The notes: a model not told the origin generated them from the sequence alone. A stretch of 64,000 nucleotides of DNA from Haloterrigena alkaliphila (GCF_017352155.2 NZ_CP071462.1:2232001-2296000), one strand, 5' to 3'. Shown: positions 43,529-53,084, counted from the stretch's first letter. Program-made: numbers and translations.

Positions 43529-44283
43529 CGAGGGGTCCGCTGTCCGGCCGCCTGCGAGACGCCGTTTACGCCCTCCGGAAGGCCCGACTGGGCCTCGAGC
43601 GCCGTCGCCTCGACTACGGCGAGGAGACCGAGGAGCGGGCCGAGCGGCTGGCACGCGTGCTCCCGGCCACCGCCGAGGAACTCCGCGCGTACGAGCGCGA
43701 GTACGAGTCCCTCGAGTGGTTCCACGACAGCTACGCCGACCGCGTGGCGGAGATCCACGACGCCGGCGTGGCGACCGACACCACCCACTGGCGCGACGGG
43801 GTGACGCTGTACGTCGTCTGTCGCGCCCTCGAGGTCGAGACGGCCGTCGAGACGGGCGTCCTGTACGGCTCGTTCGACGCGCACGTGCTGGCGGCGATGG
43901 AAGAGAACGGCGGCGGGACGCTGCACTCCGTGGACCTGCCCGACGGGCCGCCGGGCCCCTTCGAGTACGGCCACCTGATTCCGGATCGCTGTCGCGATCG
44001 GTGGGAACTGCATCGGGGCGACGCGCGGGAGGTTTTGCCGACGTTGCTCGAGCGCGTCGGCTCCGTCGACCTGTTCCTGCACGATTCGGATCACCGGCTA
44101 CCCCACATGCGCTTCGAGTACGAGACGGCCCTCTCCCACCTCGCAGCGGGCGGCGTGCTCGCCAGTCACGACGTGCGCCTCTCGAGGCTGTTCGACCGGT
44201 TCACCTGTACGAACGACTTGCGCGCGTGCGTGGTCTGCGATACGGGAATCGCCCGGATTCCGTCGTCCGGGAGGACGGAGTGA
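43525..44283 (+). CDS. SAM-dependent methyltransferase, class I
   Basis: 252 residues starting with GTG that overlaps the previous stop by 4 bases. After a helical N-terminus (RRLDYGEETEERAERLARVL) the methyltransferase core begins TAVETGVLYGSFDAHVLAAM, with LHSVDLPDGPPGPFEYGHLI and VDLFLHDSDHRLPHMRFEYE. This resembles the Methyltransf_24 group, which often acts on sugars or cell-surface glycans. Its coupling to the hydrolase at 42419 suggests a shared substrate. Confidence 0.82.
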   Translation: MTRGPLSGRLRDAVYALRKARLGLERRRLDYGEETEERAERLARVLPATAEELRAYEREYESLEWFHDSYADRVAEIHDAGVATDTTHWRDGVTLYVVCRALEVETAVETGVLYGSFDAHVLAAMEENGGGTLHSVDLPDGPPGPFEYGHLIPDRCRDRWELHRGDAREVLPTLLERVGSVDLFLHDSDHRLPHMRFEYETALSHLAAGGVLASHDVRLSRLFDRFTCTNDLRACVVCDTGIARIPSSGRTE

Positions 44284-44381
44284 GCGAACGCGTCCGTAGC
44301 CACAGCGAGCGACGCGCCTCCGACTCGCCGCTTGAATAACGCGCGCAGCGACCTTTTCAGTGCGTTCGTTCTAGGGGACCC

Positions 44382-44516
44382 GTGGTTCGACTCTCCACTA
44401 TCGTCATACTCGTCGGGCTCGTGCGGCTCACGCCGCTCCCGCCGCCGTTGGGGATCGTTTTCGGAGCGACGCTGATACTCGCCGGGGGCGTACTCAGAGT
44501 GTTCACGGACAAATAA
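44382..44516 (+). CDS. 44-residue membrane micro-protein
   Basis: Reads MVRLSTIVILVGLVRLTPLP followed by PPLGIVFGATLILAGGVLRV then FTDK, from a GTG start. Two hydrophobic helices separated by a Pro-rich turn make it a small membrane hairpin. The codons are consistent with haloarchaeal genes. It is 100 bp downstream of the methyltransferase; the function is unknown. No ribosome site is visible; a ttttcag stretch 25 bp upstream could be a TATA-like element. Confidence 0.55.
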   Translation: MVRLSTIVILVGLVRLTPLPPPLGIVFGATLILAGGVLRVFTDK

Positions 44517-44570
44517 CGCGTCCGCGCCGAACGATCCCGTCTCGGCTCGAGGAGCGTCGCCGATCCGATC

Positions 44571-45626
44571 TCACTCCGGCTGCGGGTCGGTAAATAGATC
44601 TGCCGCGGAAGAGAGCCCCGAGAGCGCGTCCGCGGCCAGCACCGCGGCCGCGCCGGTCCACGTGGGGCGTTCGCCGGGCCAGAACTCCCCGTCCTCGAAC
44701 TGGTAGCCCGTCCAGAAGACGCCCTCGTCGTCGGTCCACTGGAAGAGCCACTCGTAGATCTCGCGGGCGCGTTCCGTCCGGCCGACCGCGGCCAGCGAGA
44801 GCACGAGTTCGCAGGACTCGGCGACGGTCACCCACGGCTCGTCTGCGACGCAGCGACAGCCCAGTTCCGTCTCGAGAAAGCGGTCTTCCCCGGCCTCGAG
44901 CCGTCGCCGTGCCGGATCGCCGGTCACGACCCCACAGAGGACGGGGTAAAACCAGTCCATCGCGTACCGGGACTTGCTCTCCCAGGTGCGGTCGAACCGG
45001 TCTGGCCGCTCCCGTATCGCCTCGCCGAGGTCGGCGCGGGCCTCGAGCCAGCGGTCGCGGGCCTCGGTGTGGCCGATGACGTCCGCGACGGCCGCGCCGC
45101 AGGCGAGGCTCTTGTAGATCGAGGCGCAGCCGGCGACCAGCGCGTCCTCGTAGACCTCGCCGTCGGGACCGACGGTCCAGTAGATCTCGCCGGTCGGGGC
45201 CTGGTGGGCGCAGGCGAACGCGAGGGCGTCGCGAACGGTCGGCCACATCGTCTCGAGAAACGCGCGATCGTCGGTACACAGGTAGTGGTGCCAGACGCCG
45301 ACGGCGACGTAGCAACTCCGGTGGGTCTCCTTGCGCGGTTCGTCGCCCTCGTGGGCGCCGTCGCCGTCCTCGCTGTCGCCGTAGGTCGCCCACAGCGCCC
45401 CGTCGTCGTGCTGGACGTCGGCGACCCAGCGGTAGGCCCGCCGGGCCGCCGCGTCCCGGCCGGCGACCGACAGCGCCATCGCGCTCTCGACGTGGTCCCA
45501 CGGATCCGCGGGGCCGTCGGGATACCAGAGCACGAGACCGTCCTCGCGCTGGGTGCGCTCGACGTAGTCGACCGCGGGTTCGAGCCCCCAGTCGGCGAGC
45601 GACCGTCGGCCGGACGCGTCGCTCAC
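44571..45626 (-). CDS. Six-hairpin glycosidase-like/terpenoid-cyclase-fold protein
   Basis: 351 residues from GTG 45626. Repeating helix pairs of the (alpha/alpha)6 barrel are seen: LADWGLEPAVDYVERTQRED, WDHVESAMALSVAGRDAAAR, THRSCYVAVGVWHHYLCTDD, WESKSRYAMDWFYPVLCGVV and EREIYEWLFQWTDDEGVFWT-like segments. Acidic and Trp-rich surfaces suggest binding of sugar. Database names for this group vary (prenyltransferase/squalene oxidase-like or glycosyl hydrolase-like); the sequence does not decide catalysis. It overlaps the upstream methyltransferase by 4 bases, the last gene of a three-gene operon. Confidence 0.75.
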   Translation of the reverse strand: MSDASGRRSLADWGLEPAVDYVERTQREDGLVLWYPDGPADPWDHVESAMALSVAGRDAAARRAYRWVADVQHDDGALWATYGDSEDGDGAHEGDEPRKETHRSCYVAVGVWHHYLCTDDRAFLETMWPTVRDALAFACAHQAPTGEIYWTVGPDGEVYEDALVAGCASIYKSLACGAAVADVIGHTEARDRWLEARADLGEAIRERPDRFDRTWESKSRYAMDWFYPVLCGVVTGDPARRRLEAGEDRFLETELGCRCVADEPWVTVAESCELVLSLAAVGRTERAREIYEWLFQWTDDEGVFWTGYQFEDGEFWPGERPTWTGAAAVLAADALSGLSSAADLFTDPQPE

Positions 45627-46345
45627 GCCGCTCCCTCCAGTTCGAAGTAGTAGACGACGCTCTTGCCCACGACGGGGTCGAGCGCCCGCTCGAGCAGCCG
45701 CACCGGCCGGGGCGACTCGAGGACGTCCCACTCGAGGAACCGGTCGTAGGCCCGCAGCGGCAGCGGCGCCTCGTCGCGCTGATCGCGGTCCCACCAGAGG
45801 CACTTCAACCACCAGTAGGGGGCGTGCAGCGCGTGGGCGAAGTGGCCGTCGGTGCGCCGAAAGCCGCGCCGTTCGATCGCCTCGCGCAGTTCCTCGCGGT
45901 CGAAGATGCGGACGTGGCCGCCCTCGACCTGGTGGTACTCGTCGGACAGCGCCCAGCAGACCCGTTCGGGCCCCTCGCGGGGAACGCTGACCGCGAGCGT
46001 GCCGCCCGGCTTACAGACCCGGCGAAGTTCGTCGAGCGCCGCCTCGTAGTCGGGGATGTGCTCGAGGACTTCGGTACAGCAGACGACGTCGAAGGCGCCG
46101 TCCTCGAATGGCAGTCGGAGCGCGTCACCCGTCGCGAACGTGACCGGGACGTCCGTCTCGGGGGCGATGTACTCCTCGTAGTCCTCGCGGGCGGCGGTCA
46201 GGTTCGAGCGCTCGAGGTCGACGCCGACGACCTCCCGGACGTTCTCGAGGGCGGCGGCGTTGACGTGGCGGCCCTCGCCGCAGCCGACGTCGAGGACGCG
46301 CATTCCCGGGGTCAGCGTGAGTCTGTCGAAGTCGATCGTCTCCAT
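45623..46345 (-). CDS. SAM-dependent methyltransferase (Methyltransf_11-like)
   Basis: 240 residues. SAM-binding motif I: GMRVLDVGCGEGRHVNAAAL; motif II/III: ATGDALRLPFEDGAFDVVCC and TEVLEHIPDYEAALDELRRV, LKPGG-like CKPGGTLAVSVPREGPE. The C-terminal region contains ALHAPYWWLKCLWWDRDQRD, aromatic and probably a substrate lid. Operon middle gene: starts 2 bp after the GT4 stop and overlaps the next gene by GTGA. By context it methylates a glycan or a lipid-linked sugar. Confidence 0.85.
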   Translation of the reverse strand: METIDFDRLTLTPGMRVLDVGCGEGRHVNAAALENVREVVGVDLERSNLTAAREDYEEYIAPETDVPVTFATGDALRLPFEDGAFDVVCCTEVLEHIPDYEAALDELRRVCKPGGTLAVSVPREGPERVCWALSDEYHQVEGGHVRIFDREELREAIERRGFRRTDGHFAHALHAPYWWLKCLWWDRDQRDEAPLPLRAYDRFLEWDVLESPRPVRLLERALDPVVGKSVVYYFELEGAA

Positions 46346-46347
46346 GG

Positions 46348-47721
46348 TCAGGCCTCCCGCGTCGCTCGGGCCTCGATCGCGGTTCGATACGTGCGAACTG
46401 TTTCGCGAGCGGCGCGCTCCCAGTCGAACTCCTCGACGATCCGGTCGCGGGCCCGCTCGCCCAGCCGTCGGCGCCGGTCGTCGTCCGCGAGCAGGTCGCG
46501 GATCGCGTCGGCCATCTCGCCGGCGTCGCCCGGCTTGACGAGGACGCCCGCGTCCCCGACCACCTCGGGGAGCGCACCGCCGGTCGTCGCGACGACCGGA
46601 ACGCCACAGGCCATCGCCTCGCCCGCGGGGAGGCCGAAGCCCTCGTATAACGACGGGACCACGGCGACGTCCGCGGTGCCGTAGAGGTCGATCATCCGGT
46701 CGTAACTGATCTCGCTGTGGGTCTCGACGGCGTCCGCGATTCCCAGTTCCGAGAGCAGCCGGTCGCAGTCGCCACCCTCGTCGAACTCGCCGACGACGAC
46801 GAGTTCCGCGTCGACGTCCTCGCGAACCTCGGCGAAGGCCTCGAGCAGGTAGCGCGCCCCCTTCAGGGGCACGTCGGCGCTGACGGTCGTCATCACCCGC
46901 GGACGGTCGACGCTCTGATCGACGGGTTCGAACAGGTCGGTGTCGATGCCGTTGTGGACGACGCGGATCGACTCGGGGTCGGCGCTGAAGTCCGAAACGG
47001 TGCGACGCTTGGCCGACTCCGAGACCGTCAGGACGTGGGGGAGCTCCCGGACGACCTCGCGTTGCATCCGGAGGAACCGGTACCAGCGGCGGATGAGGAG
47101 ACGCTCGCCCCAGCCGTCGGCCGCGGCGAGGGCGGCGTCCCGGTCGACGGTGATCGGGTGGTGGACCGTCGCCACGACGGGGTGACCCCGCTCGCGCAGC
47201 GTCTGCAGGCCGTAACACAGCGACTGGTTGTCGTGGATCACGTCGTAGTCGGGGTCGCGCTCCTCGAAGTAGTCGACGACGCGGCGGCCGAAGGCGTAGG
47301 GGTCCGGAAACCCGCCGGTGAGGGCGCTCAGCCACTCGTACATCGCGAGCGGATCCGTCAGGTACGACGGCTCGAACTGGCCGAGGCGGTCGAGTTCGTC
47401 GACGACGTTCTCGCCGGGTAACTTGATCAGGCCGACGTCGTCGTCGAGTTCGGGGTAGGGCTCGCCCGAAATCACGTCGACGGAGTGGCCGAGGTCGGTC
47501 AGCGCCCGGCTCAGGTACTTCACGTAGACGCCCTGCCCGCCGGAGTAGGGGTTCGATCGGTAGCTCAACAGACAGATATCCAGCGGCTCGCCCTCGAGCC
47601 GCGCCGTCCCGGGTGACGGGCCCGCCTCCGTCGTGGCGCTCGCGGCGGTCGACCCCCCTGCCGACGCCGACGAGGTGATGATACTGCCCCGGAGGAGACG
47701 CCTGAACGTATCACTGACCAT
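46348..47721 (-). CDS. Glycosyltransferase family 4 protein
   Basis: 457 residues, GT-B fold. N-terminal half: DICLLSYRSNPYSGGQGVYV, LSRALTDLGHSVDVISGEPY. C-terminal nucleotide-sugar site: VMTTVSADVPLKGARYLLEA, AVETHSEISYDRMIDLYGTA, VAVVPSLYEGFGLPAGEAMA with the E-x7-E motif. The first ~45 residues are Ser/Thr/Gly-rich and lack a family match. It begins the GT4-methyltransferase-glycosidase operon. The promoter tttatta lies about 33 bp before the ATG at 47721. The acceptor is unknown. Confidence 0.88.
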   Translation of the reverse strand: MVSDTFRRLLRGSIITSSASAGGSTAASATTEAGPSPGTARLEGEPLDICLLSYRSNPYSGGQGVYVKYLSRALTDLGHSVDVISGEPYPELDDDVGLIKLPGENVVDELDRLGQFEPSYLTDPLAMYEWLSALTGGFPDPYAFGRRVVDYFEERDPDYDVIHDNQSLCYGLQTLRERGHPVVATVHHPITVDRDAALAAADGWGERLLIRRWYRFLRMQREVVRELPHVLTVSESAKRRTVSDFSADPESIRVVHNGIDTDLFEPVDQSVDRPRVMTTVSADVPLKGARYLLEAFAEVREDVDAELVVVGEFDEGGDCDRLLSELGIADAVETHSEISYDRMIDLYGTADVAVVPSLYEGFGLPAGEAMACGVPVVATTGGALPEVVGDAGVLVKPGDAGEMADAIRDLLADDDRRRRLGERARDRIVEEFDWERAARETVRTYRTAIEARATREA

Positions 47722-47955
47722 CGCAGTCTATCCTTCATGTGTGGGCACTCACTAATAAACCTCCCGCTCGTGTACTGTTTCTAGACGGTGTTCGATTCCG
47801 AGACGCGGCCGCCATCGCTGCCGATCGGCGAGTACCCAAAACGGCCGTCTGGGGCTCGAGCGGCCGGAATTGAGAACGCCCACTCCTGAGGGGAACCGGG
47901 TTTCCAGTCAGGTGAGTCGGGCGAGGTATACGGTTCTAGACACGCTCGAGCGCGG

Positions 47956-48522
47956 CTACTCGACGTCGCGGCGCATCGCGATCTCGAACCACGGGCAGAG
48001 CCGGAGCTGGCGGTACCACTCCGGATTCTCGTGGAGTCGTTCGTAGGGGACCCACAGCAGGCCCGCGACCTCCTCCTCGTCGGGATCGAGGCTGCGATCC
48101 TCCAGCGTCAGTTTCAGGACGGCACAGACCTCGTGCTCGACGCCCGCGTTCTCGAAGTAGCGCTTGTACTCGAAGCGATCGGTCAGCCGCAGGTCGCCGT
48201 ACTGGTCGGGCGTGATCCCCAGTTCCTCCTCGAGTCGCTGGCGGGTCGCCTCCTCCTGGCTCTGGCCCTCGACGGGGTGGGAGGCGACGGTGCCGTCCCA
48301 GTAGGTTCCCCAGAGGCGCTTGCCGGGCGCTCGCTGGGCCAGCAACACGTTCCCCTCGCCGTCGAAGACCAGCGAGGTGAACGCGCGGTGGCGGATCCCG
48401 TCGCCGGTGTGGGCCTCGAGTCGGTTGACCAGTTCGAGTTCGTTGTCGTCGGCGTCGACGGCGATCACGTCCTGTTCGGCGTTCTTGTGCTCCGCGTCGT
48501 GGCGTTCCTGAGGCGTAGTCAT
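47956..48522 (-). CDS. Isopentenyl-diphosphate delta-isomerase type I homologue
   Basis: 188 residues, Nudix-related fold. Matches type I IDI: RLEAHTGDGIRHRAFTSLVF, LAQRAPGKRLWGTYWDGTVA with SHP following, EEATRQRLEEELGI and GVEHEVCAVLKL with the E-x-E metal pair. In bacterial type I enzymes the second catalytic residue is Cys in the VCGHP segment; here the aligned residue is Ala80 (TVASHP). If this alignment is right, the enzyme lacks that Cys, so it may be a Nudix hydrolase or use another residue. Haloarchaea often also have type II IDI. Confidence 0.8.
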   Translation of the reverse strand: MTTPQERHDAEHKNAEQDVIAVDADDNELELVNRLEAHTGDGIRHRAFTSLVFDGEGNVLLAQRAPGKRLWGTYWDGTVASHPVEGQSQEEATRQRLEEELGITPDQYGDLRLTDRFEYKRYFENAGVEHEVCAVLKLTLEDRSLDPDEEEVAGLLWVPYERLHENPEWYRQLRLCPWFEIAMRRDVE

Positions 48523-48612
48523 ACCCTGATAATTACGACGGTTCTTGAAACCAGTATCGTCTTCCGTCGGCGTCTGACCCCGTCGGGATGGTCGTCTCCC
48601 CTCGTTCGGACG

Positions 48613-49563
48613 TCACGTCTCGAAGGGCCAGTGCGGCCCGTCCGCGTCGGGATCCGGCTCGTAGGCGTCGCCGACGGCGATCTCGAGCGCGCTCGCGTTC
48701 GTTTCGAGGTGGAGGTGTTCGGTCTCGAGCATCTCGCCGTCCAGGCTGTACTCGACGGCGTCCCGGCGGCTCTCGATCTCGAGCGCCGGCGTCCGCCGCG
48801 TGACGATGCAGTCGCTGTCGCCGTCGAACAGCCGCTCGCGGGCCGCGCCGCCGAGCAGCTCCATGGCTGCGGTGTCCTCGACGATCGTGACCTCGAGCAG
48901 GCCGTCCTCGACGTCGGCCTGTGCGGTGCGCGCGCCGGTGAACCGTCGACAGTTCCCGATGAGGACGAACAGCGCGTCGCCCTCCCAGGCTTGCGTCCGT
49001 TCCCCGTTCGGCCTCGCGGCGGTCTTCACCCGCAGCGGGAGCGATTCGAACGAGCCGACCGTCTCGATCGTGTTCTTCACGTACGCGAGCACGCCCAGTG
49101 ACTCCTTGCTCTCCGGCGACGTCTCGCTGCTCGCCTCGGCGGTGACGCCGCCGACGCAGGAGTTGACGAAGATCCGGTCGTTCGCCGTCCCGATGTCGAT
49201 CGATCGACGTCGCCCCTCCTCGATCACCGTGAACGCGTGCTCGATGCTCCGAATCCCGACGTTCGCCGCGAAGTTGTTTCCCGTCCCCGCCGGGACGACC
49301 GCGACGCCGGTCGTCGCGAGAGCGTCGGCAGCGGCGATGCCGTTGACGACCGCATTGAGCGTTCCGTCGCCCCCGGCCGCGGCGACGAGGTCGGCGTCGG
49401 GTGCGGTCTCGCGGGCGATGCGCTTGGCGTCGCCACCCTCCTCGGTCTGTCGAACCGCGAATCCGTGCTCGGCCGCCAGTTCGGCGACCTCGTCGACGTG
49501 ATCCCCGCTCCCGCTGACGGGATTGAGAACGAGAACGCGATCGCTCGCAGCGTCGGAGCCCAT
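48613..49563 (-). CDS. Diacylglycerol kinase family lipid kinase
   Basis: 316 residues. The catalytic domain has LVAAAGGDGTLNAVVNGIAA and VVPAGTGNNFAANVGI, the signature of DagK/YegS-type lipid kinases. N-terminal VLVLNPVSGSGDHVDEVAEL and the C-terminal beta-sandwich with ALFVLIGNCRRFTGARTAQA, DGLLEVTIVED and VEYSLDGEMLETEHLHLETN complete the fold. Phosphorylates a lipid or sphingoid-like alcohol, possibly an archaeal lipid intermediate. Divergent from the PHP gene, with about 50 bp between starts. Confidence 0.88.
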   Translation of the reverse strand: MGSDAASDRVLVLNPVSGSGDHVDEVAELAAEHGFAVRQTEEGGDAKRIARETAPDADLVAAAGGDGTLNAVVNGIAAADALATTGVAVVPAGTGNNFAANVGIRSIEHAFTVIEEGRRRSIDIGTANDRIFVNSCVGGVTAEASSETSPESKESLGVLAYVKNTIETVGSFESLPLRVKTAARPNGERTQAWEGDALFVLIGNCRRFTGARTAQADVEDGLLEVTIVEDTAAMELLGGAARERLFDGDSDCIVTRRTPALEIESRRDAVEYSLDGEMLETEHLHLETNASALEIAVGDAYEPDPDADGPHWPFET

Positions 49564-49617
49564 ACTGCAGGAGATGCCGGCCGCAGGCAAAAGAGTCTGC
49601 CCGGCGTCTGCTCTACC

Positions 49618-50325
49618 ATGTATACGGTCGACCTCCACGCGCACACGAGATTCTTCCACGGTCGCCGGGCCCTCGGCGATCGGTTCGACCCGCTGGGCGC
49701 CCGCCTGCTCGCGCGGGCCGCGGGTCGCCGCGGCCTCGAGGGCGTCGCGACGACCAACCACGACTACTACACGCCGCTGGACCCGCCAGGGGGCGCCCAG
49801 ACGATTCCCGGGATCGAGATCACGACCGATCAGGGCCACGTCCTCGTCGTGGGACCGGACCCACCGTCGGCGACGAAACCCGGCGCGCTCTCGCCGGCGG
49901 AAGCGGTCGCGCTGGCTCACGACCGGGACTGCGCCGCCATCGTCGCCCACCCGTTTCGCAACAGCTCCGTACGGGAACTCGAGGAGGTCCCCTTCGACGC
50001 GATCGAGGTCAACGGCAAACACCCGCGCTCGCGGCCGCTCGTGGAGGAACTGGCCGCGGAACGCGACCTCCCGCTGGTCGGCGGGAGCGACGCCCACTAC
50101 CCCTTCGAGGTGGGGCGGGCGTACACGGTCGTCGAGGCCGACCGATTCACCCCCGAGGCGGTCGTGGACGCGATCCGCGACGGCCGGGTGAGCGCTCGCG
50201 TCGCCGATTCGCCGCTCGATCGGCTCCTGCGCCGGGCGTACCGGGTGATTCACCGGCACAAACACGTGATCGACGCGATCGAACGGCCGACGCCGGGTGT
50301 CGGGACCCCGCCGGGCGAGGACTGA
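49618..50325 (+). CDS. PHP-domain phosphoesterase-like protein
   Basis: 235 residues. Metal ligands are in MYTVDLHAHTRFFHG (H-x-H), TTNHDYYTPLDPPGGAQTIP, GIEITTDQGHVLVVGP, IVAHPFRNSS and GGSDAHYPFEVGRAYTVVEA. This is a PHP trinuclear-metal phosphoesterase of the small archaeal type. The C-terminus is basic (RRAYRVIHRHKHV). The substrate is unknown. It is divergent from the lipid kinase gene. Confidence 0.85.
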   Translation: MYTVDLHAHTRFFHGRRALGDRFDPLGARLLARAAGRRGLEGVATTNHDYYTPLDPPGGAQTIPGIEITTDQGHVLVVGPDPPSATKPGALSPAEAVALAHDRDCAAIVAHPFRNSSVRELEEVPFDAIEVNGKHPRSRPLVEELAAERDLPLVGGSDAHYPFEVGRAYTVVEADRFTPEAVVDAIRDGRVSARVADSPLDRLLRRAYRVIHRHKHVIDAIERPTPGVGTPPGED

Positions 50326-50373
50326 CCGTGCTGTGACGAGGACCGCACGCTGTCAGTGTGACGAGGAGGGGAC

Positions 50374-50516
50374 TGCGGTGGCGCGTGCTGAATCGCGGCG
50401 AGCGAAGCGAGGGCTGAACGAAGTGGCGGACTCGGAAACGCGAGCGGCGACCACCGGGAGCCGTGAGCGATCAGCGAGGCGCGATTCGAAATCACGCGAG
50501 GGATGAGTGAGCGAGA
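50374..50516. repeat. Dispersed intergenic repeat, copy B
   Basis: Shares tgcggtggcgcg(t/c)gctgaatcgcgg-type and gcgagggatgagtgagcgag-type motifs, in this order and orientation, with 32938-33014. Between them is a longer purine-rich spacer. It leads directly into the hairpin array. Confidence 0.5.
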
Positions 50517-50517
50517 G

Positions 50518-50784
50518 CGCGGCGCTACGCGCCGCGAACGCGAACGGCGTAGTCGTTCGAAACGCCGACGGCGTTTCGTGACTGAGCGGAACGGAGTTCC
50601 GCGAGGTCCGCGAAATCTTCGATTTCGCTTGATGACGAGAGAGCGAACCTCTCTCGAACCACCGTTCGCTCCTTGCGTCGCTCACTCATCCACTGGAAGA
50701 CGCTTTACGTCTTCCAAGCTGTCGCTCGCTTCGTCTTCGCGCGGCGTTGCCGCGCGAACGGCTCGCGGGACCGAGGGTCCCGCG
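50518..50784. repeat. Array of nine perfect short hairpins
   Basis: Perfect inverted repeats with short loops follow one another: 50518-50536 (8 bp, loop tac), 50541-50559 (6 bp, loop of 7), 50558-50578 (9 bp, loop gac), 50586-50602 (7 bp, loop gga), 50610-50628 (8 bp, loop ttc), 50636-50656 (8 bp, loop cgaac), 50694-50716 (9 bp, loop cttta), 50736-50758 (10 bp, loop gtt), 50764-50784 (9 bp, loop gag). Stems differ in sequence, so this is not a simple tandem repeat. Loops are of odd length (3, 5 or 7). Confidence 0.85.
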
Positions 50785-50904
50785 CTGCTCACGACGACCT
50801 CGCACGGCGTCATCGGCCGCCCTCGCTATCACTCGGTCGGCCGACAGCGCGCGCCACCGCAAACGCTCCTCCTAGTCCGAAAGCACGCCACGATGACGCA
50901 AAGC

Positions 50905-50934
50905 TTTTGTACATATGAGTACGTCGATGTACAA
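50905..50934 (+). promoter_or_regulatory. trpCBA promoter with two TRP-box-like sites
   Basis: A TATA-like cttttgt near 50904-50910 is followed by a perfect dyad: ttgtacat (50907-50914), 12 bases, atgtacaa (50927-50934). Each arm contains TGTACA, the core of the TRP box bound by the TrpY repressor in Methanothermobacter. The second box covers the expected transcription start, a few bases before the ATG at 50937, so binding should block initiation. Confidence 0.65.
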
Positions 50935-50936
50935 TA

Positions 50937-51728
50937 ATGAACCCCGACACGGACCTCGCGCCCGCGGTCGAGTCGATCCTCGAGGCTGCACGGGAGCGCA
51001 CCGGCGGCGACGAGGTCGTCGACGTCGACGCGCGGTCGCTGCCCGACGCGATCGCGCAGGCCGAGGCCGACGACCGCGTTCCGGTGATCGCCGAGGTGAA
51101 ACCCACGAGCCCCACGTCCGACGGGACCCGCGACGACGACCCCGTCGAACTCGCCGAGGCGATGGTCGCGGGCGGCGCGACGGCGATTTCGGTGCTCACC
51201 GAACCGAGCCACTTCGGCGGGTCGCCGGAAGCGCTGACCCGGATCCGCGAGGCCGTCGACGTCCCCGTTCTCCGGAAAGACTTCGTCCTCCGCGAGAAAC
51301 AATTGGATACCGTCGAGGCCGACCTACTCCTGCTGATCGTCCGCTTCCTCGAGACCGACGCGCTCGAGGAACTCATCGGCGCCGCGCGCGAGCGCGGGTT
51401 CCAGCCGCTCGTCGAGGTTCACGACCGATCGGAACTCGAGGCCGCCCTCGAGGTCGGTGCCGACATCATCGGCGTCAACAACCGTGATCTGGCGCGACTC
51501 GAGGTCGACCTCGAAACCTTCGAGTCCGTGGCACCCCACGCTCCGGACGAGGTAACGCTGATCGCCGAGAGCGGCGTCTCGTCGCCGGCCGACGTCCGAC
51601 GGATGCGCGAGGCGGGGGCCGACGCCTTGCTCGTCGGCAGCGCCATCATGGACCACGGTGCGGCCGACAGCGACGTGACCGAGAACACCCGGCGATTGGT
51701 TTCCGCGGAGACCGAGGACGAGACATGA
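50937..51728 (+). CDS. trpC: Indole-3-glycerol-phosphate synthase
   Basis: 263-residue TIM barrel that closes the indole ring from CdRP. Catalytic Lys in [54 protein letters not shown] with a second Lys, [50 protein letters not shown] and ALLVGSAIM. The gene appears leaderless behind the TRP-box promoter. Its stop overlaps a 15-codon mini-ORF that leads into trpB. trpD/E/F/G are not in this window. Confidence 0.95.
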   Translation: MNPDTDLAPAVESILEAARERTGGDEVVDVDARSLPDAIAQAEADDRVPVIAEVKPTSPTSDGTRDDDPVELAEAMVAGGATAISVLTEPSHFGGSPEALTRIREAVDVPVLRKDFVLREKQLDTVEADLLLLIVRFLETDALEELIGAARERGFQPLVEVHDRSELEAALEVGADIIGVNNRDLARLEVDLETFESVAPHAPDEVTLIAESGVSSPADVRRMREAGADALLVGSAIMDHGAADSDVTENTRRLVSAETEDET

Positions 51729-51768
51729 GCACGAGCGACCACGCACACGACGGAGACGAGACAGAGAA

Positions 51769-51772
<4 letters not shown>
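51725..51772 (+). CDS. 15-residue mini-ORF bridging trpC and trpB
   Basis: Reads [15 protein letters not shown] and ends with TGA. Its ATG overlaps the trpC stop (atga) and its TGA overlaps the trpB ATG (atga). The first residues copy the TrpB N-terminus [15 protein letters not shown], and the first 14 bases and most of the next 14 are identical in DNA, so it arose by duplication of the trpB start. It allows ribosomes to pass from trpC to trpB by two successive termination-restart events. Whether the peptide itself has a role is unknown. Confidence 0.55.

Positions 51773-53084
<1,312 letters not shown>

Larger units (their letters stand above)
50326..50936. other. Repeat-rich region upstream of trpC
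   Basis: About 610 bp without protein genes despite long open frames. From 50374 it holds dispersed repeat copy B, from 50518 to 50784 the hairpin array, and at 50905-50934 the trp promoter with its two TGTACA boxes. The open frames are a by-product of the GC-rich repeats. Confidence 0.6.

Noticed and set aside
50518-50784. CRISPR array
   Set aside because: No repeated sequence of constant length and no regular spacers; the units are palindromes that differ from each other.
50503-50937. 144-codon plus-strand frame over the hairpin array
   Set aside because: It translates palindromic DNA into Arg/Ser-rich sequence without a motif; the frame is open because of GC bias.
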